Source: Ignavibacteria bacterium
GTDB lineage: Bacteria; Bacteroidota; Ignavibacteria; Ignavibacteriales; SURF-24
Length of the DNA: 64,000 bases
NCBI GenBank assembly: GCA_025612245.1
Contig: JAAXKQ010000021.1
Span: forward strand, 40,504 to 104,503
Reading direction: 5' to 3'
Both the position numbers and the translations under genes were made by a program. Position 1 is the first letter of the stretch, and each line of letters opens with the position of its first letter. Below are positions 26,112 to 35,117 of this stretch, piece after piece. The notes beneath the pieces were generated by a model. It ran no database searches. It saw only the letters and a program-made list of their open reading frames with translations, and was not told where the DNA came from.

Positions 26112-28229
26112 TTACTTCATCAGAATAAGCTTTTTGGTTTCCACGTATCTGCCTGAAGTAATCTGGTACAAATAAATACCGCTTGCAAGCTTGGAGGCAT
26201 CCAGTTGCATGGTGTAGGGCCCGGCATTTAGGTAACCATTGAAAATATTTTTAACCATTCTTCCGGTTAAATTGTATAATTTTAGTTCAACGTAACCGTT
26301 GTTTTTGATGCTAAAACCAATATTCGTGCGGGGATTAAAGGGATTGGGATAATTCTGGGAAAGCATATATTCTGCCGGTACAGGGCTCTGCTCCACTCCC
26401 ATAATGATGCCTTCTTCCCTGAAAACGGAAATACCCGAACCCGGGGAACCGAGCCATTTATTGCCGTATGTATCGATGTAAATGTTCGAGACAATATTTG
26501 ACATGATCCCTGAATTTGAAACGTCGTAAAGCTTCCACTGCTCGTCTTTTATTTCCACTAACCCATTGTCTGTGCCAGCCCAAATAACACCGTTCTCATC
26601 TATGGAGAGGGCATTTATAAAGTCGGATGGCAGGCTGGAATTGGAGGAATTATATGTGTGCCAGTTGCTTCCGTCGATCTTTGCGAGGCCAAAGCGCGTC
26701 CCAAACCACTTATTGCCGCGGGCATCTTCAACCATTGCAGTAACAAAATTGTCCGGCAGGCCGGAATTTGATGAGGCATAAAGCGAAATTGCATCACCTT
26801 CGAGTTTTATTAGCCCTCCGCCTCCGCAGCAGATCCATTTAGCATTATTCCTGTCAATTTTTATGAGTATGCAGTTATCATTAGGCATTTGGGGATAACT
26901 GGACTTGTCGTAAATCTTCCAGGTGTTCCCGTCAAAGCTGGCCAGGCCTTTGCTTGTAGCAAACCATTTTATATTCTGCTGATCTATTGCAATGGACATT
27001 ACAAAATCTGAGGGTAAACCGGAATTGGCAGTTCCATATGTGGTCCATGTAGTACCGTCGAACTTTGCCGCGCCTTTAGTTAAGGTGCCGGTCCAGATGG
27101 ACCCATCTTTGTCAATTGCAATATCCTGCAGGTTATCGAAAGGAATATTGGAATTTACGGTTGTGTATGCCGTCCAGTTCTCCCGGTCAAACATCACCAG
27201 CCCGCCGCCTCCCGTGCAAATCCAATGGTTGCCCTTTGCATCTGAGATAATGGGGTGTATGTAATTGTTTGTTAACCCCGAATTGGAAAAGTCGTATGCC
27301 ATAAAATCATAATTTCCAAGCCTGGCCAGACCGTAGTATGTACCCAGCCATTTGTTACCCCGTGAATCGAAGTTCAGGCAGCAGACCGAATTGCTTGGTA
27401 ATTTTGAATTTGAAACATTATAGACTGAGGTATTGGTCCCATCAAATTTTATCAGACCTGAGTATGATCCAACCCAGAGGTTATTTTGTTCATCAAATGC
27501 AATTGCCTGGACCCCGGTTGTGCCGATTTCGGTGTGCATAGTCCAGTTTGTGCCGTCAAATTTTGCCATACCTTTGGAAGTGCCAATCCAGCAGTTGCCC
27601 TGGATGTCGGGTGCTACTGCCTGCACCGAGTTGGAAGGAATAGGGGAATTTGACTTGTCGAAGCTGATCCACGTGGTTCCATCGAATTTTACCAGTCCTG
27701 CATCGGTCCCAATCCACTTGACCCCCTTGCTGTCAATTGCCAGGGCATTGATATTACTGAGGAGGATTTTTGTGGTCTCAGTGTTGTAAACAGTCCAGTT
27801 TGTACCGTCAAAGACAAATATACCAATATCCGTTGCAATCCACTTATTGCCCTGTTGGTCAATAGTTACAAATTTGATGTCATTTGTTGCAAGTGGAGAG
27901 TTCGTTTTTTTATAAACGTTCCATTTCTCTCCGTCAAGAGAAGCAAGCCCGCTGCTGGTGGAAATCCACTTTACTCCTTTTGAATCGATTGTAACTGACC
28001 GTACGAGGTTATCCGGAATCTGTGAGTTACTTGTTGTAAGTATTTCTTCCTGTCCCGTGGAAATGTCCATGGTGACAAGACCTACGGCAGTGGCGGCCCA
28101 GAGCGTGTCGGCCTCAACTGCTATGGCCTTAATGTCGGGCTGTCCGTAAAAATTCAGCCACTGGATATTCTGCCCCAATAGAGGGAAAGAAAGGACAAGC
28201 AGAACAAGGATAAGTCTGTAGACTTTCAT
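26112..28229 (-). CDS. Secreted double seven-blade propeller protein (Reg_prop repeats) with T9SS tail
   Basis: A 705-residue exported protein. Signal peptide 1-19. Then 14 Reg_prop repeats of about 43 residues, each with a W-I/F/L-G-T ... G-L ... F-D-G-x-x-W core, which would fit two seven-bladed beta-propellers. The Reg_prop repeat is best known as the extracytoplasmic sensor of hybrid two-component regulators in Bacteroidota, but here no transmembrane, kinase or HTH part follows. The chain ends instead in a type A T9SS sorting domain (QNYPNPFNP near 625). It is therefore a free or surface-anchored propeller of unknown ligand. Start at 28229 is set by GGAGG seven bases upstream; the ATG at 28241 lacks one. 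Confidence 0.88.
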   Translation of the reverse strand: MKVYRLILVLLVLSFPLLGQNIQWLNFYGQPDIKAIAVEADTLWAATAVGLVTMDISTGQEEILTTSNSQIPDNLVRSVTIDSKGVKWISTSSGLASLDGEKWNVYKKTNSPLATNDIKFVTIDQQGNKWIATDIGIFVFDGTNWTVYNTETTKILLSNINALAIDSKGVKWIGTDAGLVKFDGTTWISFDKSNSPIPSNSVQAVAPDIQGNCWIGTSKGMAKFDGTNWTMHTEIGTTGVQAIAFDEQNNLWVGSYSGLIKFDGTNTSVYNVSNSKLPSNSVCCLNFDSRGNKWLGTYYGLARLGNYDFMAYDFSNSGLTNNYIHPIISDAKGNHWICTGGGGLVMFDRENWTAYTTVNSNIPFDNLQDIAIDKDGSIWTGTLTKGAAKFDGTTWTTYGTANSGLPSDFVMSIAIDQQNIKWFATSKGLASFDGNTWKIYDKSSYPQMPNDNCILIKIDRNNAKWICCGGGGLIKLEGDAISLYASSNSGLPDNFVTAMVEDARGNKWFGTRFGLAKIDGSNWHTYNSSNSSLPSDFINALSIDENGVIWAGTDNGLVEIKDEQWKLYDVSNSGIMSNIVSNIYIDTYGNKWLGSPGSGISVFREEGIIMGVEQSPVPAEYMLSQNYPNPFNPRTNIGFSIKNNGYVELKLYNLTGRMVKNIFNGYLNAGPYTMQLDASKLASGIYLYQITSGRYVETKKLILMK

Positions 28230-28480
28230 CAGGGCCTCCATTTAAGATCTGTTTATGTAACTAATTCGCATGGAATTCCAAGTGAAGCGCAAGCGGGCCA
28301 TATTCTGTCAACAAATTAAGATATTAAAAAAACAAAAGCAATCAGGTGTTGTCAGACATGCAACTCCCGGGAAATCAGTTCCTTCTGATGGCGGTTAAGA
28401 GGTATCTGTTTCAATGAAGTAAATTTGAGGCAGGCTTCAGCTGATAAATTTTTCCCGGATTAGCTGATCCCTCTGTTTAT

Positions 28481-28514
28481 CTTACGGGCAGAGGCGATCA
28501 TCTCTGCCCGTAAG
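28481..28514. terminator. Perfect 13-bp hairpin after the outer-membrane barrel gene
   Basis: CTTACGGGCAGAG (28481-28493) and CTCTGCCCGTAAG (28502-28514) form a perfect 13-bp stem with an 8-base loop, 34 bases after the stop at 28548. There is no T-run, so it is probably a 3' end or stability hairpin. The rest of the 318-base gap 28230-28547 holds nothing recognised. Confidence 0.55.
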
Positions 28515-28547
28515 TTAGTTCTTAATATTCAGCCGGAGACTTTGCCT

Positions 28548-30974
28548 TTAGAACTCATCTTCTCCTGAATCGTTGTTCCCGCTTTTGCGGTCGCTCTGCT
28601 TGAAGTTATTTATCGAATACCTCAGGTTCAGCATGACCATAGGTGCTTCCATGGAGAATTTGTTGAATGAGTAAAGCCCTGTGCTTTCTGTCGTGGATTC
28701 ATGCCTGTGTGTACCCAGTATATCCCTGACCTGAAGGGTTATTGAAAGCTGCTTATCCATTAAGTCTTTCTTTAAGGCCAGGTCCGACATAAACGAGCCT
28801 TTCCTTCTTTCCTGAAGCGATACGCTTGGGCTTTCGTAATTTCCGTTCAGCTGAAGCTGTAGCGTGCTGCTAAGCTTAATACTATTGCTCATCCTGAGGC
28901 GCCAGTTAAAGCTGCTCTTCTCAACCGGAATTCCGTTTAAGTCGCTCTTGAGCCTGTAGTCATAAGCATTTCCCATCAGGTCTAGGCTCCAGAGCTTGAG
29001 GACGTCGAAGCTTGCCATTACTTCGGTCCCGAGAGAGTAGTCCTTGCCGATGTTGGCAAATGTCTGAAGCGTCACGTCGTCGGCATACGGCGAGCTGACG
29101 ACGTCCGTCTTACTGTTGTTGATCCTGTAATAACCCTCGGCTGAAAGAGATACCGGCCCTATAAGAGTCTGGAATCCCAGCTCATAGGAATCAATAAGCT
29201 CGGGCTTTAGTCCGGGGTTGCCGCGGTGGACGGTATTAGCGTCGACCCAGGTCGTAAATGGTTCAAGCATCCAGGCTCTCGGCCTCTGTATTCTTTTTGC
29301 GTAACTGGCTATAAACTGCATCCCTGATTCAAGCCTGTAAGAAAAGTGCAGCGTCGGGAAGAAATCCCATCGGTCTATGTTAAATTCCTCTCCCAGTGAA
29401 AGGACCTGGATTTTCCTGTACGTATATTCACCCCTTACGCCCGCCTGGTAGCCGAAGTTTCCGATCATATTGGAGAAGACCGAATAAACCGAATATTCAT
29501 CAATCCTGGATTTTGTGGAATAGCTGAACTGCGGCTCAAATAGGTAAGTGCCGGATGCCTGGTCAAACTGCGAGAACTGGTTGTCCTCAGTTGAAAGCTC
29601 CGTCTGGCCTTCGAGTCCCGATTCCAGCTTCGAGATATTGCTGAAGGGGAGTGTATAATCTATCTTTGTATTAAACTCGCTGCCTGGGCCTCCTTCGGTG
29701 GTTCTTTTTCCCTCGGCAATCGCCTGGCTGTTTAGAAGCTCGCTGATGGATTTGTCGTCCTGGTCCTCGGATTCATACTGAACGTCTGCCGTAATTTCGT
29801 GCCCTGTTGAATTAAACTTGTGCTGAAAATTCAAACTGGCCGCATAAGAGTCGCCCGAGTGCTCGGAGTAGCTCTTATTTATGTAAAACAGCCCTGCAGG
29901 CTCCGTGGTGGAGAATTCGGAGTAATTTGCCCTGGAGCTTTCAGTCATGGATCTGTTATGGTATCTTCCCCCAATTCCGAGTACGTCATTTTCTCCAAGC
30001 GTAAAATTCAGTCCGCCCCTGAGCCCGTAACCATCCCTATCGTGGTTGCCGTCGCTGTTGGTGTTGATGTGGGAAGTGCCGCCCTGATAGTCGAAAATCT
30101 TTTCCTGCTGGCCGCTGCTGGACATGTTCCTTTTTCTGTAGTTCAGTCCCAATGTTGCCTCAACTAGAGGCGTCTTGTAATTAAAAAGCCCTTCGGCACC
30201 ATACTTGTCCTTAAGTCCCGCGCTCAGGTTCGTCATGCCCGAAAGTCCCAGGTTCTCATTTTTCTTGAGTACGAGGTTGATTATGCCTGCAACACCTTCG
30301 GGATCGTATTTGACCGAAGGATTCGTAATGATCTCAATATTCTGTATCGCGCTTGCGGGGATCTGCTGCAGGGCATCCTGTGCGTCTACAACCGTTGGAC
30401 GCCCGTCAATAAGGACCGTGAAACTACCGCTGCCGCGAAGGCTTACGTTGCCTTCAACGTCAACTGAAACCGAAGGTATGTTCTCAAGAATGTCTACCGC
30501 GTTTCCTGAGGTGGCGGTTGTAATTTTATCCACGTTAATGACCTTTTTATCAATCTCGTAGGAAAAGGGAACCCTCTGCCCTTCCACTACCACATTATCC
30601 GTGCTTACGACCTTCTGCTCAAGCATTATTTCTCCCAGATCCAGCCTGGAAGAAGAAAGTTCAACGTCTTTTAATTTTTTCTTTTCATATCCAATGAAAG
30701 AAACCGCAATGTTATATTTCCCCGGAAGGACACCCTTGATTTCAAAATTCCCGTTGGGGTCGGTAATCGAGCCGTTGATCTGTTTTCCGCCCGTAGACTT
30801 AAAGAGTACGACGGTTGCATATTCTACAGCCTTGCCGGTCTGCGAGTCCAGCACCTTTCCCATAATTGAGCCGCCGGAAGATTCCTGCCCGCCGCCCCGT
30901 TTGCCTGGCTGTGAAAAAACTGTAGTAAACAATAAAAGTGAAATGAAAAACGTGACAGTAACACTATATTTCAT
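28548..30974 (-). CDS. TonB-receptor-type outer-membrane barrel protein
   Basis: An 808-residue outer-membrane protein. Signal peptide 1-22, then a Gly-rich linker (PGKRGGGQESSGG), a carboxypeptidase-regulatory-like domain (about 35-115: MGKVLDSQTGKAVEYA, IKGVLPGKYNI), a Plug domain (about 135-225: ENIPSVSVDVEGNVSLRG, GRPTVVDAQDAL, IEIITNPSVKYDPEG) and a long C-terminal barrel of the OMP_b-brl_3 type. Such proteins are TonB-dependent receptors or relatives for uptake of large or scarce nutrients. No TonB box or SusD partner is obvious, so the substrate is unknown. Start 30974 follows GAGGATATTC; an in-frame TTG at 30986 is less likely. Confidence 0.88.
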   Translation of the reverse strand: MKYSVTVTFFISLLLFTTVFSQPGKRGGGQESSGGSIMGKVLDSQTGKAVEYATVVLFKSTGGKQINGSITDPNGNFEIKGVLPGKYNIAVSFIGYEKKKLKDVELSSSRLDLGEIMLEQKVVSTDNVVVEGQRVPFSYEIDKKVINVDKITTATSGNAVDILENIPSVSVDVEGNVSLRGSGSFTVLIDGRPTVVDAQDALQQIPASAIQNIEIITNPSVKYDPEGVAGIINLVLKKNENLGLSGMTNLSAGLKDKYGAEGLFNYKTPLVEATLGLNYRKRNMSSSGQQEKIFDYQGGTSHINTNSDGNHDRDGYGLRGGLNFTLGENDVLGIGGRYHNRSMTESSRANYSEFSTTEPAGLFYINKSYSEHSGDSYAASLNFQHKFNSTGHEITADVQYESEDQDDKSISELLNSQAIAEGKRTTEGGPGSEFNTKIDYTLPFSNISKLESGLEGQTELSTEDNQFSQFDQASGTYLFEPQFSYSTKSRIDEYSVYSVFSNMIGNFGYQAGVRGEYTYRKIQVLSLGEEFNIDRWDFFPTLHFSYRLESGMQFIASYAKRIQRPRAWMLEPFTTWVDANTVHRGNPGLKPELIDSYELGFQTLIGPVSLSAEGYYRINNSKTDVVSSPYADDVTLQTFANIGKDYSLGTEVMASFDVLKLWSLDLMGNAYDYRLKSDLNGIPVEKSSFNWRLRMSNSIKLSSTLQLQLNGNYESPSVSLQERRKGSFMSDLALKKDLMDKQLSITLQVRDILGTHRHESTTESTGLYSFNKFSMEAPMVMLNLRYSINNFKQSDRKSGNNDSGEDEF

Positions 30975-31240
30975 GAATATCCTCAATAATCTGGTATAAA
31001 AATCTCTGAGTTCAAAATAACTTGAAAATCAACCGGGTAAAATACCGCATTATCCGGATACTAAGCAAGCAATAATGGACAGTCTGTGTGAAATTAATTT
31101 AATAAAGGTTCGACAAATCATAAATCCCCAAAGTTTAACGTGCCCTCATATGAAAAATGGGCACGGGGTTTACATTTTTTTTTACGCGGTTCCAGTTTCC
31201 GGTGGGCGTATATTTCGGCAAGCTAAATGGGTTACTTGTT

Positions 31241-32392
31241 TTACCTTTTCTTCGGAATTGTGAACAGGAAATCAGATCCTTTTCCGGCTTCAGATTCAAT
31301 CCATATTTTGCCTCCGTGGCGTTCAACTATCTTTTTACACACCGCAAGACCTATACCCGTACCCGGGTACTGATCCCTGTCGTTCAAGCGCTGGAAAATC
31401 ATGAATATCCTCTCTGAAAACTCGGGATCAATTCCAATGCCGTTATCCTTGATGCTGAATAGCCACTGCTCAACTTCTTCATTTGCTCTAACTTCAATTA
31501 CTGGCGCCTCATTGCCCCGGAACTTGATCGCATTTCCTATCAGATTCTGGAAAAGCTGCCTTAGCTGTGTGTGGCTGGCCTTAAGAGTGGGCAGGCTGCC
31601 CGCCTTTATTTGCGCATGGCTGCCTTCAACTGCCACTTTGAGGTCCGTTAAAACTTCTTCCATTACCGTATTCAAATCCACAGGCTTCAGGTCCTCTTTG
31701 TTGGTTGCCGTGCGTGAATACTGAAGAAGATCCATTATTAAAGTCTGCATGCGTTCTACGCCTTCGGTTATGTAACTGATGTACTGGTCGGCTTTGGCGT
31801 CAAGCTGCCCTTTATAGCGCCTTGTAAGCAGCTGCGAGTAGCTGCCGATCATGCGCAAAGGCTCCTGGAGGTCGTGCGAGGCGATGTAAGCAAACTGCTC
31901 GAGCTCGCTGTTCGACTGCTCCACGTCAAGCAGTGCCTTGATCAGCTCCTCTTCGGTTTTCTTCTGCTCCGAAATATCGAACCTTATTGCCAGATAGCGC
32001 GTCAGTTTGCCCTCGCGGTTTGTAAGTGGGACAATTGTAGTGTCTACCCAGTATATGGAACCGTCCTTTGCGCGGTTCCTGATCTGAGCCCTCCAGACTT
32101 TTCCGTTTCCAATGGTACGGTACATTTTCCTGAAGAATTCCTTCGGGTGAAAGCCTGAGTTGATGATGCGGTGGTTCTGCCCAATGAGCTCTTCCGGAGA
32201 GTATTTGGATATCTCGCAGAATTTCTTGTTCACATAAGTGATTGTTCCCTTGATATCCGTAATCGCCACAATTGCTGCTTCGTCAAGCGCGTATTTCAGG
32301 CTTGCAAGTTCGTAGGAGGTATCGCTTAAAGATTCCCTGAGGTCACTTAATCCCGTCAGTTTATGGTTCAGATTATTAGACTCCGAGCGCAT
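31241..32392 (-). CDS. Orphan PAS sensor histidine kinase
   Basis: A 383-residue soluble kinase. An N-terminal coiled segment leads to one PAS/PAC domain (about 35-155: ITYVNKKFCEISKYSPEELIGQ and the PAC end RFDISEQKKTEEE), HisKA with ASHDLQEPLRMIGSY near 175, and HATPase with NLIGNAIKF, DNGIGID and GTGIGLAV. The frame is open to 32569, but the ATG at 32392 (weak AAAGAGAT site) begins the protein-like part. It is transcribed away from the TetR gene across a short shared promoter region. No response regulator is adjacent; the kinase half is a close paralogue of that at 1859-4489. Confidence 0.85.
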   Translation of the reverse strand: MRSESNNLNHKLTGLSDLRESLSDTSYELASLKYALDEAAIVAITDIKGTITYVNKKFCEISKYSPEELIGQNHRIINSGFHPKEFFRKMYRTIGNGKVWRAQIRNRAKDGSIYWVDTTIVPLTNREGKLTRYLAIRFDISEQKKTEEELIKALLDVEQSNSELEQFAYIASHDLQEPLRMIGSYSQLLTRRYKGQLDAKADQYISYITEGVERMQTLIMDLLQYSRTATNKEDLKPVDLNTVMEEVLTDLKVAVEGSHAQIKAGSLPTLKASHTQLRQLFQNLIGNAIKFRGNEAPVIEVRANEEVEQWLFSIKDNGIGIDPEFSERIFMIFQRLNDRDQYPGTGIGLAVCKKIVERHGGKIWIESEAGKGSDFLFTIPKKR

Positions 32393-32598
32393 TGTATCTC
32401 TTTCTTTCAATTTTTTTCTTTCATGTGCAGGAATTTGGATGCTAATAGCCTTTTCAATATCCCTGAATCCGCAATTAAAATAAAGATACTTTGTCCGGTA
32501 TTCAAGTGAAAAATAGGATGAATAAAATGTGAGGGCCGGAATGTGAGGCGGAGCACAATTCCACAACACTAAAGAAAAAATAAATTACAAAATATAGT

Positions 32599-32627
32599 TT
32601 GACAATAAATATACAATTTTATATAAT
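32599..32627 (+). promoter_or_regulatory. Perfect-consensus sigma70 promoter of the TetR operon
   Basis: TTGACA at 32599-32604 and TATAAT at 32622-32627 are separated by exactly 17 bases, an ideal sigma70 promoter. It lies 42 bases upstream of the TetR start at 32669. Such a strong promoter is normally held down by a repressor, and a palindrome overlaps it. Confidence 0.8.
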
Positions 32628-32632
32628 GTATA
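32610..32632. promoter_or_regulatory. Candidate TetR operator overlapping the promoter
   Basis: TATACA (32610-32615) and TGTATA (32627-32632) are inverted half-sites 11 bases apart, covering the spacer and -10 box. A further related GTATAAT-like half-site follows at 32646-32652. The size (23 bp) is usual for TetR-family operators, but the region is AT-rich and chance palindromes are possible. Confidence 0.45.
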
Positions 32633-32668
32633 CGAAAAAAGTAAATGTATAATAAAATCGTATAATTT

Positions 32669-33274
32669 ATGCCTTTTGTATCAAATATCCCTGATAAACC
32701 CAGAAAATTCAGGCACCTGTTTTCCACCGCAGAGGAATTGTTCCAAACATATGGTTTCCGCCGCGTGACAGTAGAGGAAATCTGCCGGAAGGCTTCTGTC
32801 AGCAAGATGACTTTTTATAAGTACTTCTCAAACAAGGATGAGCTAATTAAATTTCTGCTTGAAACCTGGTTCTCGGAATCCGAAAGAATTGTCAGGGGGG
32901 TGATGGAAATGGAAGCTCCCTTTATTGATAAGCTTAAAATGCTGCTGAAATTGAAAGAGAAGTATTCCCAAAACCTGAGCATGGAGTTCTTCAGCGAATA
33001 CATCAACCCGGATGAGGAGCTGGCAGCTTTTGTAAGGGAGTTTTACGAAAAAAGCATCAGGATGTTTATAGATTTTGTGAAGAAGGCACAGGAAAAAGGC
33101 GAGGTAAGGCGCGGAATAAAACCTGAATTTTTAATTGCAGTGTTAAACCAGATGATGGAGCTCGCAAAAAATAAGGAACTCATAGGATTGTACCCAAGCC
33201 TGACAGACTTTTCGCTCGAGGTTAATAACTTCTTTTATTGCGGAATACTGCCGCTTGAAAAAGCCGGGATATGA
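32669..33274 (+). CDS. TetR/AcrR-family transcriptional regulator
   Basis: A 201-residue repressor-type protein. The N-terminal HTH domain (about 12-58) is clear: FSTAEELFQTYGFRRVTVEEICRKA then VSKMTFYKYFSNKDELI. The C-terminal helical region (60-200) would bind an inducer and dimerise; its ligand is unknown. It is the first gene of a six-gene operon: its stop overlaps the next start by four bases (ATGA at 33271-33274), so it is translationally coupled to the outer-membrane protein gene. It most likely represses its own operon through the palindrome over the promoter. Confidence 0.92.
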   Translation: MPFVSNIPDKPRKFRHLFSTAEELFQTYGFRRVTVEEICRKASVSKMTFYKYFSNKDELIKFLLETWFSESERIVRGVMEMEAPFIDKLKMLLKLKEKYSQNLSMEFFSEYINPDEELAAFVREFYEKSIRMFIDFVKKAQEKGEVRRGIKPEFLIAVLNQMMELAKNKELIGLYPSLTDFSLEVNNFFYCGILPLEKAGI

Positions 33275-34392
33275 TGTCTGGCATCAATATAAATAGAATA
33301 CATGCATTTCTGGGATTTGTAGCAATGATTATGCTTCTGTCCGAAGTTAATGCACAGGAGCTGGAATTCAAGGGGCAGCTTTCAGGCTGGGGAACCGGTA
33401 CGAGGCTCCATGATAAATGGGAAAAGGATTTTGGTTTGCGATATATCCCGCAATTGAGCTACTCTTATAACTTAAATGAAGATGATTTGCTTAATGCCGA
33501 GGTGCTCGTTAACTCCTATTATGCATCCGGAATAAATTCCAATAGTTCAGATGTAAAGCTTTATAGGGCAATTCTGCGCTACACGGGCCCCCAGTCCGAA
33601 GTTCAGGCAGGCCTGCAGAAAATTAACTTCGGTCCGGCGCAGCTTTTGCGCGCACTCATGTGGTTCGACAGTGTCGATCCCCGCGACCCTTTGAAGCTCA
33701 CCGAAGGCGTTTACGGACTGAGGTATAAATATAGTTTTATTGATAACTCAATTCTCTGGCTCTGGGGGTTATATGGCAATAAAAGCAAAAAAGGTTTTGA
33801 AGCCTTTCCCAGCCGCAGGGATGTCCCTGAGTTCGGCGGAAGAATTCAACTGCCCGTGCTTAATGGCGAGGTAGCGGCAACGGTCCATACAAGGAAATCC
33901 GACGCCGGCACCTTTAGCTTCAGGGAAAACCGCTATGCCTTGGACGGACGCTGGGATGCAGGCGTGGGAGTGTGGTTCGAGTCGGTGCTGCAGAATTCAT
34001 TAGTCAGTCTGCCCGGCTTCAGGTGGATGAAGCTCCTGACGCTGGGAGGAGATTATACGTTTCCATTAGGGAACGGAATCTATTTCCTGATGGAGCATAT
34101 GTACTCGGCTTCTTCAGACAGAGTATTATCCCCCGGCAGCGAAGGCCAGGTTTCTGCTTTAATGGCAACCTACCCCGTTGGAGTTCTCGATAACCTTGCC
34201 CTGCAGGAATACTACAGCTATTCCGATAAGAAGCTTTATCAATATTACCAGGTGCAGCGGACGCACGACAACTTGATCATAAATCTTGCTTTCTTTCATT
34301 ACCCGGACTCGGGTGGAAACCTGTTCCTGAACAAAAATGCCTTTGCTGCTGCAGGCTACGGCGTGCAGCTGATGCTAATTTTTAACCATTAA
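33271..34392 (+). CDS. Outer-membrane porin-like protein of the TetR/Lol-type operon
   Basis: A 373-residue exported protein. A signal peptide ends at about residue 29 (SEVNAQ). The mature part is strand-rich with alternating aromatic residues (PQLSYSYNLNEDD, AILRYTGPQSEVQAGLQKINFG, YGLRYKYSF, AFFHY), as in porin-type barrels. No named family is recognised with certainty. It starts in the TetR stop codon (a second ATG is at 33274) and ends 19 bases before the ATPase gene. The context suggests it is the outer-membrane component or client of the ABC/FtsX/LolA-like machinery that follows. Confidence 0.75.
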   Translation: MMSGININRIHAFLGFVAMIMLLSEVNAQELEFKGQLSGWGTGTRLHDKWEKDFGLRYIPQLSYSYNLNEDDLLNAEVLVNSYYASGINSNSSDVKLYRAILRYTGPQSEVQAGLQKINFGPAQLLRALMWFDSVDPRDPLKLTEGVYGLRYKYSFIDNSILWLWGLYGNKSKKGFEAFPSRRDVPEFGGRIQLPVLNGEVAATVHTRKSDAGTFSFRENRYALDGRWDAGVGVWFESVLQNSLVSLPGFRWMKLLTLGGDYTFPLGNGIYFLMEHMYSASSDRVLSPGSEGQVSALMATYPVGVLDNLALQEYYSYSDKKLYQYYQVQRTHDNLIINLAFFHYPDSGGNLFLNKNAFAAAGYGVQLMLIFNH

Positions 34393-34411
34393 CGGTGTGA
34401 GGATAACTTTA

Positions 34412-35107
34412 ATGAAGGGTTCTGAAATAATAAAAGTTCACGGGCTTATCAAAGATTATTCGATGGGTAAACAGTCTTTCAGGGCTTTGAATGACGTGAA
34501 CATGTCTGTTTGTTCCGGTGAATTTACCGGGCTCGTAGGACCAAGCGGCTCGGGTAAGACGACTCTTTTGAACATCATTGGCGCGCTGGATAATCCTACT
34601 GAAGGCGATGCGGTGGTGCTGGGTAAAGATGTGAATTCCTTGAGCCAGGCTGAAGGGGCTCTTCTTAGAAATGAATCCCTGGGGTTCATATTCCAGACAT
34701 ATAACCTTCTGCCTGTCTATACGGTCTATGAGAACGTTGAATTTCCGCTTCTTCTACTTAAAAAGAGTAAGCAGGAAAGAAATGAGGCGGTCATGAAAGC
34801 TCTTGAATGGGTGGGCCTTACGGCCAAGGCAAAGTCAAAGCCAAACCAGCTCTCAGGCGGCGAAAGCCAGAGGGTTGCGGTTGCAAGGGCAATGGTCAAG
34901 CTCCCGAAGATTGTCCTTGCCGATGAGCCTACGGCAAACCTCGATGCTGCAAACTCCCACAATATCCTGAAAATGATGCTAAAGCTCAATGAAGAGCTCA
35001 ACACAACCTTCATCTTTGCCACGCACGACGAGAAAGTCATAGCGTACCTGAAAAGAAAAGTTGTGCTCAGCGACGGGAAAATTATTGACGACATTACGCT
35101 GAATTAG
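34412..35107 (+). CDS. ABC transporter ATPase, LolD/MacB type
   Basis: A 231-residue ATPase that powers the two FtsX-type permeases next to it. Walker A GPSGSGKTT (about 37-45), Q-loop in FIFQTYNLLP, signature LSGGESQRVAVARA, Walker B IVLADEPTANLD and the H-loop FATHDE are all intact. The DEPTANLD and short length match the LolD/MacB/FtsE (o228) subfamily, which works by mechanotransmission rather than classical transport. The ATG at 34412 has GAGG nine bases upstream; an in-frame GTG at 34397 is less likely. The next gene starts 10 bases downstream. Confidence 0.93.
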   Translation: MKGSEIIKVHGLIKDYSMGKQSFRALNDVNMSVCSGEFTGLVGPSGSGKTTLLNIIGALDNPTEGDAVVLGKDVNSLSQAEGALLRNESLGFIFQTYNLLPVYTVYENVEFPLLLLKKSKQERNEAVMKALEWVGLTAKAKSKPNQLSGGESQRVAVARAMVKLPKIVLADEPTANLDAANSHNILKMMLKLNEELNTTFIFATHDEKVIAYLKRKVVLSDGKIIDDITLN

Positions 35108-35117
35108 GAGTAATAAG

